Under the pieces are notes generated by a model. It was not told where the DNA came from and searched no databases. It saw only the letters and a list, made by a program, of their open reading frames with translations. Of a DNA stretch of 64,000 nt, positions 9,504 through 18,850 are shown piece by piece. Origin of the DNA: Sphingobacterium endophyticum (GTDB taxonomy: Bacteria; Bacteroidota; Bacteroidia; Sphingobacteriales; Sphingobacteriaceae); NCBI RefSeq assembly GCF_009733535.1, contig NZ_SMMI01000003.1, positions 558,001 through 622,000 on the forward strand, given 5' to 3'. A program made the translations under genes and the position numbers. Positions within the stretch are counted from its first letter, which is position 1, and every line of letters begins with the position of its first letter.

Positions 9504-10535
9504 TTATAATAGCACAATATCATCGGCATGAGCAATTTCGATATTTTTCTTTTCGGATTTGGACTTCAGCGAAACCGAATCAATCTTTGACTTCGCAACA
9601 GCATGGATGATGTTGTCTTCATCAGCGATTTGAAAGACTTCACCAATTTCAAAATCTTGTACAATTTTGTTTACACCAACAGCCAATAAACTTTTTCTTT
9701 TATTCAAAGCTGCTATGGCCCCTTTATCCACCTGCACCAAACCAGTGATTAAACTTCCGCTCGCCAACCATTTATTTCTTGAAGAAACCTTTTTCACCTG
9801 TGCATGACACACCGTTCCTGTTTCACCCTTCACCGCCTTTAAAATACCGTCAGCTGTCTTCATGGAGAAAATAACAGCTTTAATTCCCATTTGACTAGCT
9901 AACCTAGCAAAGTTCAATTTTGAAATCATCCCGCCTAATCCAACGGATGATTTCTCATCCTTAGCCAATGCCAATGCATTTTTATCGATAACCTTTAATT
10001 CAGGAATAACATTCCCATTTTCATCTAAAACCCCAGGTACCGAGGTGCTAAATAATATTTGTTCGGCTCCAAAACCCACGGCAATTAATGTCGCCAATTC
10101 ATCGTTGTCTGAAAATTTCAATTCTTTATTACTGACAACATCATTTTCATTCGCTATTGGAATAACATTATTTTTCCATAACGTTTCATAGGTACTTTTC
10201 AATTGAAGGAATTGACTGCGGTTCGAAAAATGATGCCTCTCGCAAAGACTTTGCGCCAATGCAATTTTAAAAGGTTTAAAATAGGTCCCGTAAGTTCTCA
10301 CTAGTAATGGGTTCCCGATTGCGGCTGCAGCCTTCTTTTGGGCAAGCGTTCCAGTGTATTTGGGAATATATTTTTTACCTGCAGCAACTGCTCCTGATGA
10401 TACAATAACGATATTATAGAGGGGCTGTAGCTGAGCAGACTGTCTCGCAATCTCTAGAACAATTCTTTCATCAATTTCTCCATCTGTAGTAATTGCTGCA
10501 GATCCAAATTTAATGACGAGTATAGGTTTTTTCAT
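9504..10535 (-). CDS. proB: Glutamate 5-kinase
   Basis: A 343-residue amino-acid kinase that phosphorylates glutamate with ATP, the first and usually feedback-inhibited step of proline synthesis. The N-terminal kinase domain opens with ILVIKFGSAAIT and carries VSSGAVAAGKKYI and NENDVVS. The C-terminal portion (about residues 270-343: RKSLLAVGVNKIVQDFEIGE...) fits the PUA domain found on many ProB proteins, although the total is slightly shorter than the E. coli type (367). First gene of proB-proA-unknown. The final step gene, proC, is not in this window. Confidence 0.95.
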   Translation of the reverse strand: MKKPILVIKFGSAAITTDGEIDERIVLEIARQSAQLQPLYNIVIVSSGAVAAGKKYIPKYTGTLAQKKAAAAIGNPLLVRTYGTYFKPFKIALAQSLCERHHFSNRSQFLQLKSTYETLWKNNVIPIANENDVVSNKELKFSDNDELATLIAVGFGAEQILFSTSVPGVLDENGNVIPELKVIDKNALALAKDEKSSVGLGGMISKLNFARLASQMGIKAVIFSMKTADGILKAVKGETGTVCHAQVKKVSSRNKWLASGSLITGLVQVDKGAIAALNKRKSLLAVGVNKIVQDFEIGEVFQIADEDNIIHAVAKSKIDSVSLKSKSEKKNIEIAHADDIVLL

Positions 10536-10561
10536 TTTAAGGAATAATCAAAATATTGATA

Positions 10562-10577
10562 AAATCATTGATGATTT
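10562..10577. promoter_or_regulatory. Palindrome upstream of proB
   Basis: AAATCAT-TG-ATGATTT is a perfect 7-bp inverted repeat with a 2-nt centre, 27 nt before the proB start codon. Its place, next to where the promoter must lie, suggests an operator; no regulator is known to bind it. Confidence 0.3.
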
Positions 10578-10670
10578 AACAACAATACTTAAAGTTAGCT
10601 ATAATATTGTAATTAAATGTGCGGTTTTGAAGGGGAATTATCCTATGGAAGTTCTGCTGGATAAAAACCT

Positions 10671-10859
10671 TTATTCTTGCTCCATGGGTCGAAGCACTCT
10701 TAATTGAATAAGGATAGTGGAAATCATTAGGGATATTGGTGTCAGAAATATTGACCATTTTATTTCCCCTAAAATGTAATCTGAATAAATTTGATAGACA
10801 GAAATGGCCAACAGAATGTAGCCAATAATCAGAAAAAACAATGCTATCTTTTTATTCAT
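10671..10859 (-). CDS. Small two-helix membrane protein, unknown
   Basis: A 62-residue protein (MNKKIALFFLIIGYILLAIS...) with two strongly hydrophobic segments (about residues 4-21 and 36-52) linked by a polar turn, and a charged tail (RVLRPMEQE). A TATCTTTA -7-like box lies just upstream. It sits between the xth terminator and proB, in the same direction as proB, with a 135-nt gap. No family recognised. Kept because of its protein-like membrane pattern; a chance frame cannot be excluded. Confidence 0.45.
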   Translation of the reverse strand: MNKKIALFFLIIGYILLAISVYQIYSDYILGEIKWSIFLTPISLMISTILIQLRVLRPMEQE

Positions 10860-10882
10860 CTATTAAAGATATGAATAAAACC

Positions 10883-10915
10883 AAAAAAAGTAGACTAAAT
10901 AAGTCTACTTTTTTT
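10883..10915 (-). terminator. Terminator of the xth operon
   Basis: A 14-bp stem (A7-GTAGACT / AGTCTAC-T7) with a 5-nt loop directly after the xth stop codon; the A/T arms give U-tracts in both directions. Confidence 0.88.
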
Positions 10916-10916
10916 G

Positions 10917-11681
10917 CTATCCCAGGATTAATTCAACTGGACAATGATCAGAATGCATTGCCTGGGGAATTATTCTGGATGATTGTATGCTATCTTTTAG
11001 ACCGTTTGAAACCATATTGTAATCAATACGCCAACCTAAATTCTTTCCTCTTGCTCCGGCACGGTAGGACCACCATGTATAGTTGTGAGGTTCTGGATTT
11101 AGATGTCTGAATGAATCTATATACCCGGAATTAATGAAACTTTCCATCCATTCACGTTCCGCTGGAAGAAAGCCTGAACTATTGGCATTCGATTTTGGAT
11201 TATGAATGTCAATTGCTCTGTGGCAAATATTAAAGTCACCACATACAACAAGGTTAGGCTTTTCTTTCAACAAATCATTACTGTATAATTGAAAATCATC
11301 CAAGAATTTATATTTAAAATCTTGCCTAATATCTCCAGTCGTACCAGACGGAAAATAGACACTCATAACCGAAGCTTTATCAAAATCTGCACGGATCACT
11401 CTTCCTTCAAAATCGTAGTCTTCATGGCCACAACCATACTCAATATGGTTCGGTGTAATCCTTGTGAATATAGCCGTTCCACTGTACCCTTTTTTCTGAG
11501 CAGGATACCAATAATGTTCATACCCCATTTCTTCCAATAGAACAATTTCCGGCACCTGATCAGGATTAGCTTTAATCTCCTGTATGCAAATTACATCGGG
11601 ACTTTCAGCCTTGAACCAATCCAGCCAACCTTTTTTTAGAGCCGCTCGTATCCCATTGACATTATAAGTGATAATTTTCAT
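10917..11681 (-). CDS. xth: Exodeoxyribonuclease III / AP endonuclease
   Basis: A 254-residue base-excision repair enzyme of the EEP (ExoIII/APE1) family, cutting DNA at abasic sites and degrading 3' ends with Mg2+. Motifs in order: YNVNGIRAA (metal-site Asn), CIQEIK (Glu35), GYSGTAIFTR, VVCGDFNICHRAID (catalytic Asp/Asn pair), GWRIDYNMVS and the final SDHCPVELIL (Asp-His). Length is standard. It starts 1 nt after the cyclophilin stop codon is passed, so the operon is translationally tight. Confidence 0.95.
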   Translation of the reverse strand: MKIITYNVNGIRAALKKGWLDWFKAESPDVICIQEIKANPDQVPEIVLLEEMGYEHYWYPAQKKGYSGTAIFTRITPNHIEYGCGHEDYDFEGRVIRADFDKASVMSVYFPSGTTGDIRQDFKYKFLDDFQLYSNDLLKEKPNLVVCGDFNICHRAIDIHNPKSNANSSGFLPAEREWMESFINSGYIDSFRHLNPEPHNYTWWSYRAGARGKNLGWRIDYNMVSNGLKDSIQSSRIIPQAMHSDHCPVELILG

Positions 11682-11682
11682 G

Positions 11683-12444
11683 TTATGGTAATTTATAGTT
11701 CTTAGATTTCAAGGAATCAAAAAGCTTCGTGAATATTCCTTTTTTAGGAGGTAAACCTTGCAATTTACGCTCAAAATCCAAAGCTTCTCTTCTATCCAGC
11801 AATTTCATTGCAAATCTTTCATCATTATATGGACGATCATTGTCATCCGTTTTTACTCCAGCGATATTATCTACAAGATCAATTCCTTCAACCAATTCTC
11901 CAAAAACAGTATAATCTCCATCCAAATGGGGAGCCCCACCAATGGTTGAATAGGTTTCTCTTTGCAATGGAGTCAGCTTTTTACCTTTCAATCTAAATCT
12001 TTCCAAAGAATCAAGGGCAGCTTCGCTAAAAACACGACCTTGAACTAAGTAGAATTGAGATGCTGAAGATTCTTTGGCAGGGTTATTATCCCTTGCTGCC
12101 CCTAAAGCTCCCTTTTTATGTATGATACCTTCTTGGATTTCTGCCGGCACCTTATAGTCCGGTCCACCATTTCCAAGCTTTTGCCTACTCGCAGCATATC
12201 TTGAATCAGGATCTCCTCCTTGGATCATAAAATTATGTATGACCCGATGGAACAACAAAGAATCAAAATAACGTTCATTAACTAGCTTAACAAAATTATC
12301 CCTATGCTTCCTCGTTTCATTGTAAAGCTTGATAACCCCATTGCCTTTATTGGTCTTTATTTCAACATAATAATTTTTCGGAGTCTGTGCGTACACAAAG
12401 CTCAAGCCCATTACAAAGGCAAATAACAATAAGTATCTTCTCAT
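11683..12444 (-). CDS. Exported cyclophilin-type peptidyl-prolyl isomerase
   Basis: A 253-residue protein with a cleavable signal peptide (residues 1-19, ending VYAQ), so it should fold proteins in the periplasm. The cyclophilin core shows FHRVIHNFMIQGGDP (Arg in FHRV is the catalytic position), KGALGAARDNNP, ASQFYLVQG and DYTVFGELVEG. A roughly 40-residue insertion (about 140-170) and a charged C-terminal tail of about 35 residues are added to the compact domain, as in many Bacteroidota homologues. Sits between an unknown gene (3 nt) and xth (1 nt). Confidence 0.92.
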   Translation of the reverse strand: MRRYLLLFAFVMGLSFVYAQTPKNYYVEIKTNKGNGVIKLYNETRKHRDNFVKLVNERYFDSLLFHRVIHNFMIQGGDPDSRYAASRQKLGNGGPDYKVPAEIQEGIIHKKGALGAARDNNPAKESSASQFYLVQGRVFSEAALDSLERFRLKGKKLTPLQRETYSTIGGAPHLDGDYTVFGELVEGIDLVDNIAGVKTDDNDRPYNDERFAMKLLDRREALDFERKLQGLPPKKGIFTKLFDSLKSKNYKLP

Positions 12445-12447
12445 ATA

Positions 12448-12795
12448 TTAAATGAAATTTAATTCTTCAAAATAATCAATTATCAAGGACTTGATAATGA
12501 GTTCTTGTTCCATAAGTGTATAATTCGGAATAGGCTTTACAATTTTCCAATGCGGCCAACCCTGTTCGTCCAACCCCTCTAATTCATAAAACCCCAAACT
12601 GCTAAACAGCCTACAGGTTGCAATATGCATTAATTCTTCTTTTTCTCGTTTAGAAAACTCCTTTGGCCCTTTCCCTAATTCCTGTACTCCAATCAGAAAA
12701 AGCATGACTTTAATATCTGGAATATCCATATCAAAGTTGTCAGCAACTGCCTCTTGTAATACTTTCCACTTTTTATTTATCTCTGCGGCTTGCAT
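12448..12795 (-). CDS. Conserved-looking hypothetical protein
   Basis: A 115-residue soluble protein (MQAAEINKKWKVLQEAVADN...) that looks mainly helical, with no signal peptide or obvious catalytic motif. HIATCRLFSSLGFYELEGLDEQGW is the most distinctive stretch. It lies in a tight operon between the protein-tyrosine phosphatase (6 nt) and the cyclophilin gene (3 nt). I do not recognise the family; coupling to the operon supports it as a real gene. Confidence 0.75.
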   Translation of the reverse strand: MQAAEINKKWKVLQEAVADNFDMDIPDIKVMLFLIGVQELGKGPKEFSKREKEELMHIATCRLFSSLGFYELEGLDEQGWPHWKIVKPIPNYTLMEQELIIKSLIIDYFEELNFI

Positions 12796-12801
12796 ATCGT
12801 T

Positions 12802-13242
12802 CTACTTTTCGGTCCACTCCTCAATCAATTGTTTACAGCGTGCTTCGATCAGGTCATAAACCGGCACAAACATATTGGAATCGTAATAAGGATCAGGGAC
12901 TATATCATCGTTTAAAAATAAAGAAACTTTATTCTTTTCTTTCATATCTGATGCCATAGAAATAACATCTTTATAGTTTTGATGGTCCATCACTAAGATA
13001 CGATCATACTCAGAAAAGAAGGAGCGGTGAAATAATTGAGCACGTTGATGAGAAATATCAATTCCTCTATCAAGGGCAACTTGAACAGATCTTTTATCAG
13101 GGGCATGTCCTACATGCCAATCCCCCGTTCCAGCAGAATCTATTTCCCAATCCAAACCTTTCGCAGAAACCATATGTTCCATGATGCCATGAGCCAATGG
13201 AGACCTACAGATATTCCCCAAACACACCATTAATATTTTCAT
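12802..13242 (-). CDS. Low-molecular-weight protein-tyrosine phosphatase
   Basis: A 146-residue cytosolic phosphatase. The P-loop CLGNICRS gives the nucleophile Cys7 and Arg13 of the CX5R motif, and the general acid Asp117 is in VPDPYYD, both exactly as in the family. Length is normal (about 150). In Gram-negative bacteria such enzymes often act on BY-kinases for polysaccharide export, but no kinase is nearby; here it heads an operon with an unknown gene, a cyclophilin and xth. Confidence 0.94.
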   Translation of the reverse strand: MKILMVCLGNICRSPLAHGIMEHMVSAKGLDWEIDSAGTGDWHVGHAPDKRSVQVALDRGIDISHQRAQLFHRSFFSEYDRILVMDHQNYKDVISMASDMKEKNKVSLFLNDDIVPDPYYDSNMFVPVYDLIEARCKQLIEEWTEK

Positions 13243-13315
13243 GGTTTCAAATATAACATTTATACACGATAGACATCAGAAGAAAGACATTATCTCATGT
13301 CGGTTCAGGAAATAA

Positions 13316-13354
13316 AAAGAGAGGGGCCGAAAAATTTCCGACCCCTCTCTTTTT
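13316..13354 (-). terminator. Terminator of htrA
   Basis: A stem AGAGAGGGGTCGG / CCGGCCCCTCTCT (minus-strand reading, one G-U pair) with an A/T loop is followed by a U-rich tract, 10 nt after the htrA stop codon. Confidence 0.85.
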
Positions 13355-13364
13355 ATTTTTTGAA

Positions 13365-14909
13365 TTAATATTTCAATGGAACATTGAACTGTACTGTACT
13401 TCCTTTTTCAGGAACTCCGGTAATACGAACAATATCTCTACGCGTACTACCTAATGCTGATTCTACGTCATCAACACTGTTAACAGGTTTTCCATTAATT
13501 TCAGTAATAACTAATCCTCTTTCCACTCCGAAGTATTCAAAAACACCACCTCTGTGAACTTGAGAAACCACTACTCCTGAGTTAATTCCCAAATCTTTCT
13601 TACGAGCATCAGTTGCCGGCACGAAGCTAGCCCCTAATTTATTGAAGATTTCAGTCGCTGAAGCACTTGATTTTTCGTCAGCTTCTTTCGGTTTAGTTTC
13701 TTCGCCTTTCAAGGTTAATGAAACGTCTTTTTCTTTTCCTTCACGCTTATAAGTGATTTTCACCTTATCCCCAGGGCGTAATCTAGCCACATACTCTTGT
13801 AGATCCGGTGTTCCATAAATGGTTCTGCCTTCAACTTTTGTCAAGATATCACCTGGTTTAATTCCAGCAGCTTCTGCAGCTCCACCTTTTAACACATCAC
13901 GAACATAAAGACCATTTACATCTTCAATTCCTTTTTCAGCTCGCAATGCATCATTGATCTCTGTGAAAGTTACACCAACGTATCCACGCTTAACACTACC
14001 AAACTCTTTAAAGTCATCAACAATTTTCTTTGCAAGGTTGATTGGAATAGCAAATCCATATCCTGCATAAGTTCCAGTTGGCGATGCAATCGCTGAGTTT
14101 ATCCCAATCAGTTCACCACGTGCATTTACCAATGCCCCACCAGAGTTACCTCTATTGATTACCGCATCAGTTTGTAAGAATGACTCTACTGCATTACTGA
14201 TCATCTGCTCTTGCTGGCCCATATTTCCATATCCACGACCTTGTGTAGGTTCGTCCAGAATACCAATTCTACGACCTTTTGCACTAATGATACCCGCTGT
14301 AACGGTAGACTGCAATCCTAGTGGGTATCCTACTGCTAACACCCACTCACCAATCTGAACATTATCCGAGTTGCCCAATTTTACAATTGGCAAATTGGTT
14401 GCATTCACTTTGATCAATGCCAAATCGAAATTAGGGTCTCTACCGATAACCTTTGCTTCATACTTACGTTTATCGGTTAAAACGACCTCGATTTTATCAG
14501 CTTCTTCTACAACGTGGTTGTTAGTAACGATATAACCATCAGGAGAGATAATCACTCCTGAACCTGATGCTGTTTGAGGACGTGCTTGACCACGTTGTTG
14601 TGGTACTCCAAAAAACTCCTCGAACATATCAAATGGTGAACCGCCACCTCCATCACCACGGGAGCTTCGGCTAGCCATCGTCACTTGAATGTGAACCACC
14701 CCAGGAGATACTGCCGCAGCAGCTTGGGTAAAGTCCGGATTACCTGTTGAAGATAAAATCTCCTCTCCAGGATTGTTTGCATAATATACTTTTTGACGTT
14801 CTTCAAACGTCATGTTGTCCATCTGTTTGTTTTCAAAGAGCTTAAACCCTCCCACTGCTATGGCTCCTCCAACGATGGCTGCTAATAATGTTGCTCCTAT
14901 CTTTTTCAT
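13365..14909 (-). CDS. Periplasmic serine protease/chaperone, DegP/HtrA family
   Basis: A 514-residue envelope quality-control protease. An N-terminal hydrophobic stretch (residues 4-21) is a signal peptide or membrane anchor. The protease domain (about 60-300) has the triad His132 (TNNHVV), Asp162 (NFDLALI) and Ser256 (GNSGGAL). Two PDZ domains follow (about 310-400, with GGAAEAAGIKPGDIL, and 425-514, with RGLVITEING). A Gly-rich and Arg/Gln-rich linker (residues 80-113) matches the flexible LA-loop region. Monocistronic, divergent from dapF with a 192-nt gap between starts. Confidence 0.95.
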   Translation of the reverse strand: MKKIGATLLAAIVGGAIAVGGFKLFENKQMDNMTFEERQKVYYANNPGEEILSSTGNPDFTQAAAAVSPGVVHIQVTMASRSSRGDGGGGSPFDMFEEFFGVPQQRGQARPQTASGSGVIISPDGYIVTNNHVVEEADKIEVVLTDKRKYEAKVIGRDPNFDLALIKVNATNLPIVKLGNSDNVQIGEWVLAVGYPLGLQSTVTAGIISAKGRRIGILDEPTQGRGYGNMGQQEQMISNAVESFLQTDAVINRGNSGGALVNARGELIGINSAIASPTGTYAGYGFAIPINLAKKIVDDFKEFGSVKRGYVGVTFTEINDALRAEKGIEDVNGLYVRDVLKGGAAEAAGIKPGDILTKVEGRTIYGTPDLQEYVARLRPGDKVKITYKREGKEKDVSLTLKGEETKPKEADEKSSASATEIFNKLGASFVPATDARKKDLGINSGVVVSQVHRGGVFEYFGVERGLVITEINGKPVNSVDDVESALGSTRRDIVRITGVPEKGSTVQFNVPLKY

Positions 14910-15101
14910 ATATATAAATAATCTATCTATTTTTAATTCATATTTGCTAAGTCAAATGTAATACCATTCAAATGGCTCAAAAGAGTTTTGTCAGTTAAAT
15001 AATGTTAACAAATGGTCGCATTGTCAATCATTTAACATGATTTAACAAAATCTCGATTTATTGTAACAAGAATATTAAATTTACAGCAGAAACTCAACAA
15101 A

Positions 15102-15890
15102 ATGTCTAAAGAAATTCAATTCTATAAATATCAAGGTGCCGGCAATGACTTTATCTTAATTGATAACAGAAATGCTTCCTTTGATGCCAATAACCAGCAT
15201 TTAATCCAGAATCTATGCGATAGAAGATTTGGAATTGGAGCTGATGGACTCATGCTCCTTCAAAATACAAATAATTATGATTTCCAAATGATTTACTTCA
15301 ATGCAGATGGAAAAGAAGGCACTATGTGTGGCAATGGGGGCCGTTGTCTAGTCGCGTTTGCTAGAGATTTGGGAGTTATAGAAAATGAAACTGTCTTTTT
15401 GGCAGTAGATGGTAGGCATGATGCTACTATTCAGGAAAATACGGTCAATCTTGGCATGATTGACGTTTCAGAGTATCATATGGATGCTGATGCATATGTC
15501 TTAAATACAGGCTCTCCCCATTTCGTACAATTTGTTGAAGACCTAACTCATAAAAATGTTTATCAAGACGGCTATGCCATTCGAAATAATGATACTTACG
15601 GAGAAAAAGGAATTAACGTCAATTTCATTGAAAAAGAAGGGGAAGGATATTTCGTACGAACTTTCGAACGGGGAGTAGAAGATGAGACCTATGCCTGTGG
15701 CACAGGAGCGGTTGCTTCAGCAATGAGTGTAGCCCTTCAATCTGCTAAAGATGGAGACTTTCAAATTCCTATCCGGGTTATTGGAGGTCAATTAATGATT
15801 TCATTCCATAAAACCGGAAATCAATTCAGCAATGTTTACCTTTCTGGACCAGCAATCCAAGTATTTCAAGGAAAAATCAATATTTCATAA
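15102..15890 (+). CDS. dapF: Diaminopimelate epimerase
   Basis: A 262-residue cytosolic enzyme turning LL- into meso-diaminopimelate for lysine and peptidoglycan. Both catalytic cysteines are present: Cys76 in MCGNGGRC and Cys199 in YACGTGA, with the substrate-binding GAGNDF near the N-terminus. Length is normal. A second lysine-pathway gene, dapB, is about 19 kb away on the other strand, so the pathway is dispersed. Confidence 0.96.
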   Translation: MSKEIQFYKYQGAGNDFILIDNRNASFDANNQHLIQNLCDRRFGIGADGLMLLQNTNNYDFQMIYFNADGKEGTMCGNGGRCLVAFARDLGVIENETVFLAVDGRHDATIQENTVNLGMIDVSEYHMDADAYVLNTGSPHFVQFVEDLTHKNVYQDGYAIRNNDTYGEKGINVNFIEKEGEGYFVRTFERGVEDETYACGTGAVASAMSVALQSAKDGDFQIPIRVIGGQLMISFHKTGNQFSNVYLSGPAIQVFQGKINIS

Positions 15891-15908
15891 TAATTTAACC
15901 TCCTTAAT

Positions 15909-15941
15909 TTTGGAGAAAAAGACCTAATACACGTATATTAG
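15909..15941 (+). promoter_or_regulatory. Promoter of the SNF2-type ATPase gene
   Basis: TTTG (15909-15912), a 21-nt spacer and TATATTAG (15934-15941, one mismatch to TAnnTTTG) lie 26 nt before the ATG. Confidence 0.5.
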
Positions 15942-15967
15942 TAGCTTTTTCTAGCAGAATCTATAGG

Positions 15968-18850
15968 ATGCAGCAGGTCGAGACAATAACTTCATATCGT
16001 TTGGTTTATTCTTTAGGGAAACATCCCTACTTAGGATACCTTATTGAACCGCATATTGTACATCTTAATAATAATGGATCCTATTCTCTTTCCTATAAAA
16101 GAGTTTTTAGCAATACGGTAAATGAGTTTTCAGATGTTTTAGATGAAATAGACTACGAACTAATACGTCTTTGTGATGAAATAGAACAAACACAGCTCAT
16201 AAAACGCTTTCATAAGAAAGCAGTAAGACCAGCTGATTATTTCGCCAAGATATTTGATCAAAAAATTTATGATCATATACGTCCGAAAATTGAATCCAGA
16301 TTACTCAATATCCTCAACCATATCGGCGACAAACCATTGTTTTTGATGAGCAAGGATGGCTATCCTGCGGAACAAGAACTAAAAATCGCTGAACAACCTA
16401 CCAGTATTTTATTCCATTTCCGAAGAAACGAATCCGAAACAAGATACTTCCCAACATTGAAATACGATGGCCACCGCATGGAATTTATGTTTAAAAATGC
16501 TGAGGTCATCATCAATCAACAAGCTTGGTTATTATTGGAAAATGTGCTGTATCACTTCGATGAGGAACTTGAAGGCAAAAAACTTACACCATTTCTGAAT
16601 AAGCGATATATTTCAATTCCACGTAATACAGAAAAGAAATATTTCGAAACTTTTGTTACTTCATTGATTGAAAAGCATCATGTTTACGCGGAAGGTCTTG
16701 AAATCATTAACTATAGAGAACAGGCAATTCCCCAACTTAGAATAGTCTACAGTCCTGAGCAGGAAGCTCAATTGCAACTTTTCTTTCAATATGGGGAGTA
16801 TTGTTTTCCTGCCGGAGCCCAGCACCCTGTCACCGTACGCTATGTCTATGACAAGGAGAAACAGGCGCATCAATTCTTTAGAATCCGGAGATCCCTTCAG
16901 TGGGAAGAAAATAAGGCAAAAACCTTAGAGGATTTTGGTTTAGAAAAAGCAGATGCATTATTTGGATCATATCATCCAAAGATTAACCTGAATGGCTACA
17001 GAACCTCTAGCGTAGAATGGATCAATGAACACATCTCAGAACTTACAGAATCCGGCTTTCATATTACCCAAACTCAGAATGATAAAAAATTCCTGATCGG
17101 AAAAACAAGCATTAGCATTGAAATAAGTGAGAAAAACGATTGGTTTGACATCAGTGCAATTGTTCGATTTGGGGAATATGAAATCCCATTTATAAATCTG
17201 AGACAGCATATTTTAAATCGAAACCAAGAGTTTGAACTACCAAATGGTGAAATTGCAATCATTCCCCAAGAATGGTTTTCTCAATATGAGCATTTATTTC
17301 AGTTTTCTTCCCAAAAAGAGGGAATACGCTTGAACAGAGCGCATATTGGATTACTGAATGACATCACTGAGCACAACCAAGTGAGCATGCAAAGAAAACT
17401 CAACAAGCTGGGTGAGTTTGACGAAATCACAGACATCAGTGTCCCAAAAGGCTTTAAAGGATCTTTAAGACCTTATCAAAAAGCCGGGTATAACTGGTTT
17501 CATTTCCTTCAAGAATATAGATTCGGCGGATTATTGGCCGATGATATGGGCCTTGGAAAAACAGTTCAAACCCTCGCATTACTTCAACATCAAAAAGAAA
17601 GCACAAAAGGGACTGATCAGCCAAAGACCTCTTTACTAATTGTTCCAACTTCCCTTATCTTCAATTGGCAGAAAGAAGCTGAGAAATTCACACCCAAACT
17701 TCGTGTATTGCTTCATACCGGAACATACAGAAGCAAAGACAACTTTGCATTCAGCCACTTTGACCTAGTAATAACGACCTATGGTGTTGCCAGGATTGAC
17801 GAAGAACTGTTGTCGGGATTCTATTTCAACTACATTATACTTGATGAAAGCCAGAACATCAAAAACCCGAGATCGAAATCTTTTTCTGCAATCAAGCACA
17901 TAAAAGGGAAGAATAAACTTGCATTGAGCGGAACCCCAGTTGAAAACTCTGTAGCAGACATTTGGTCACAGATGTCTTTTGTGAACCCGGGATTATTGGG
18001 CAACTACACCTATTTCCAAAAAGAATTTGTCCAGGCGATTGAAAAAAAGAAAGATGAAGAAAAAGCCCGCCGTTTACAAGCTATCATAAAACCCTTTGTC
18101 TTACGCAGAACAAAATCCCAAGTCGCAACTGAATTACCGCCCAAATCAGAACAAATCTTCTATTGCAGCATGACTGAGGAGCAGTCGGAATATTATGAAA
18201 CAGTAAAATCTGAATATAGAAATGCTTTATTAGATGGGGCTTTTTCTGGAAAAGCTACTCAGATTGCGCTACTTCAGGGACTCACAAAACTAAGGCAACT
18301 TGCGAATCATCCCTCGATGATCGATAGTCAATATACAGATGGATCCGGAAAATTTGATGCTGCCATTGAAACCATGCATTCCATTTTAAAAGAAGGAAAC
18401 AAAGTTTTAATCTTCTCTCAATTTGTAAGGCATCTTCAAATCTTTAAGGACTATTTTGAAAAAAATAAAATTAGCTATTCTTACCTTGATGGCGCAACAA
18501 CGGATAGAGATTCTGCTGTACGAAATTTCAAAGAAAACGATCAGACCAAAGTATTCTTGATTTCAATAAAAGCAGGGGGTGTTGGATTGAACCTTACCGA
18601 AGCAGACTATGTATTCATTCTTGACCCTTGGTGGAATCCTGCCGTTGAACAACAAGCAATTGACCGTAGTCACCGTATCGGACAAACAAAAAATGTATTT
18701 ATCTACAAATTCATTGCTAAAGACACCATTGAGGAAAAGATTTTAGCCTTGCAGGGAATGAAAAAATCTTTAGCAAACTCCTTAATTACTACAGAAGAAA
18801 GCTTTGTGAAATCCTTGAGCAAAGAGGATATAAATGAGCTATTTAATTGA
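15968..18850 (+). CDS. SNF2/Rad54-family DNA-dependent ATPase (RapA/HepA-like)
   Basis: A 960-residue superfamily-2 translocase. Residues 1-480 form a long N-terminal region without clear motifs. The ATPase core starts with LRPYQKAGYNW; motif I is DDMGLGKTVQT (about residue 525), motif II is DESQ (about 626) in place of the usual DEAH/DEGH, motif III LSGTPVENS, and the second RecA lobe has KVLIFSQFV, KAGGVGLNLTEADYVF and the SNF2 box DPWWNPAVEQQAIDRSHRIGQ. Such proteins remodel DNA-protein or RNA-polymerase complexes; the exact role here is unknown. No methylase or nuclease is adjacent, so a defence role is not supported. Confidence 0.9.
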   Translation: MQQVETITSYRLVYSLGKHPYLGYLIEPHIVHLNNNGSYSLSYKRVFSNTVNEFSDVLDEIDYELIRLCDEIEQTQLIKRFHKKAVRPADYFAKIFDQKIYDHIRPKIESRLLNILNHIGDKPLFLMSKDGYPAEQELKIAEQPTSILFHFRRNESETRYFPTLKYDGHRMEFMFKNAEVIINQQAWLLLENVLYHFDEELEGKKLTPFLNKRYISIPRNTEKKYFETFVTSLIEKHHVYAEGLEIINYREQAIPQLRIVYSPEQEAQLQLFFQYGEYCFPAGAQHPVTVRYVYDKEKQAHQFFRIRRSLQWEENKAKTLEDFGLEKADALFGSYHPKINLNGYRTSSVEWINEHISELTESGFHITQTQNDKKFLIGKTSISIEISEKNDWFDISAIVRFGEYEIPFINLRQHILNRNQEFELPNGEIAIIPQEWFSQYEHLFQFSSQKEGIRLNRAHIGLLNDITEHNQVSMQRKLNKLGEFDEITDISVPKGFKGSLRPYQKAGYNWFHFLQEYRFGGLLADDMGLGKTVQTLALLQHQKESTKGTDQPKTSLLIVPTSLIFNWQKEAEKFTPKLRVLLHTGTYRSKDNFAFSHFDLVITTYGVARIDEELLSGFYFNYIILDESQNIKNPRSKSFSAIKHIKGKNKLALSGTPVENSVADIWSQMSFVNPGLLGNYTYFQKEFVQAIEKKKDEEKARRLQAIIKPFVLRRTKSQVATELPPKSEQIFYCSMTEEQSEYYETVKSEYRNALLDGAFSGKATQIALLQGLTKLRQLANHPSMIDSQYTDGSGKFDAAIETMHSILKEGNKVLIFSQFVRHLQIFKDYFEKNKISYSYLDGATTDRDSAVRNFKENDQTKVFLISIKAGGVGLNLTEADYVFILDPWWNPAVEQQAIDRSHRIGQTKNVFIYKFIAKDTIEEKILALQGMKKSLANSLITTEESFVKSLSKEDINELFN

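Noticed and set aside
10841..11110. 89-residue plus-strand frame over the xth terminator
   Set aside because: It begins in the terminator hairpin and runs antisense to the C-terminal catalytic motifs of xth.
15968..18850. SNF2 ATPase as part of a phage-defence system
   Set aside because: Flanking genes are dapF and an isolated hypothetical gene; there is no nuclease, methylase or other defence component.
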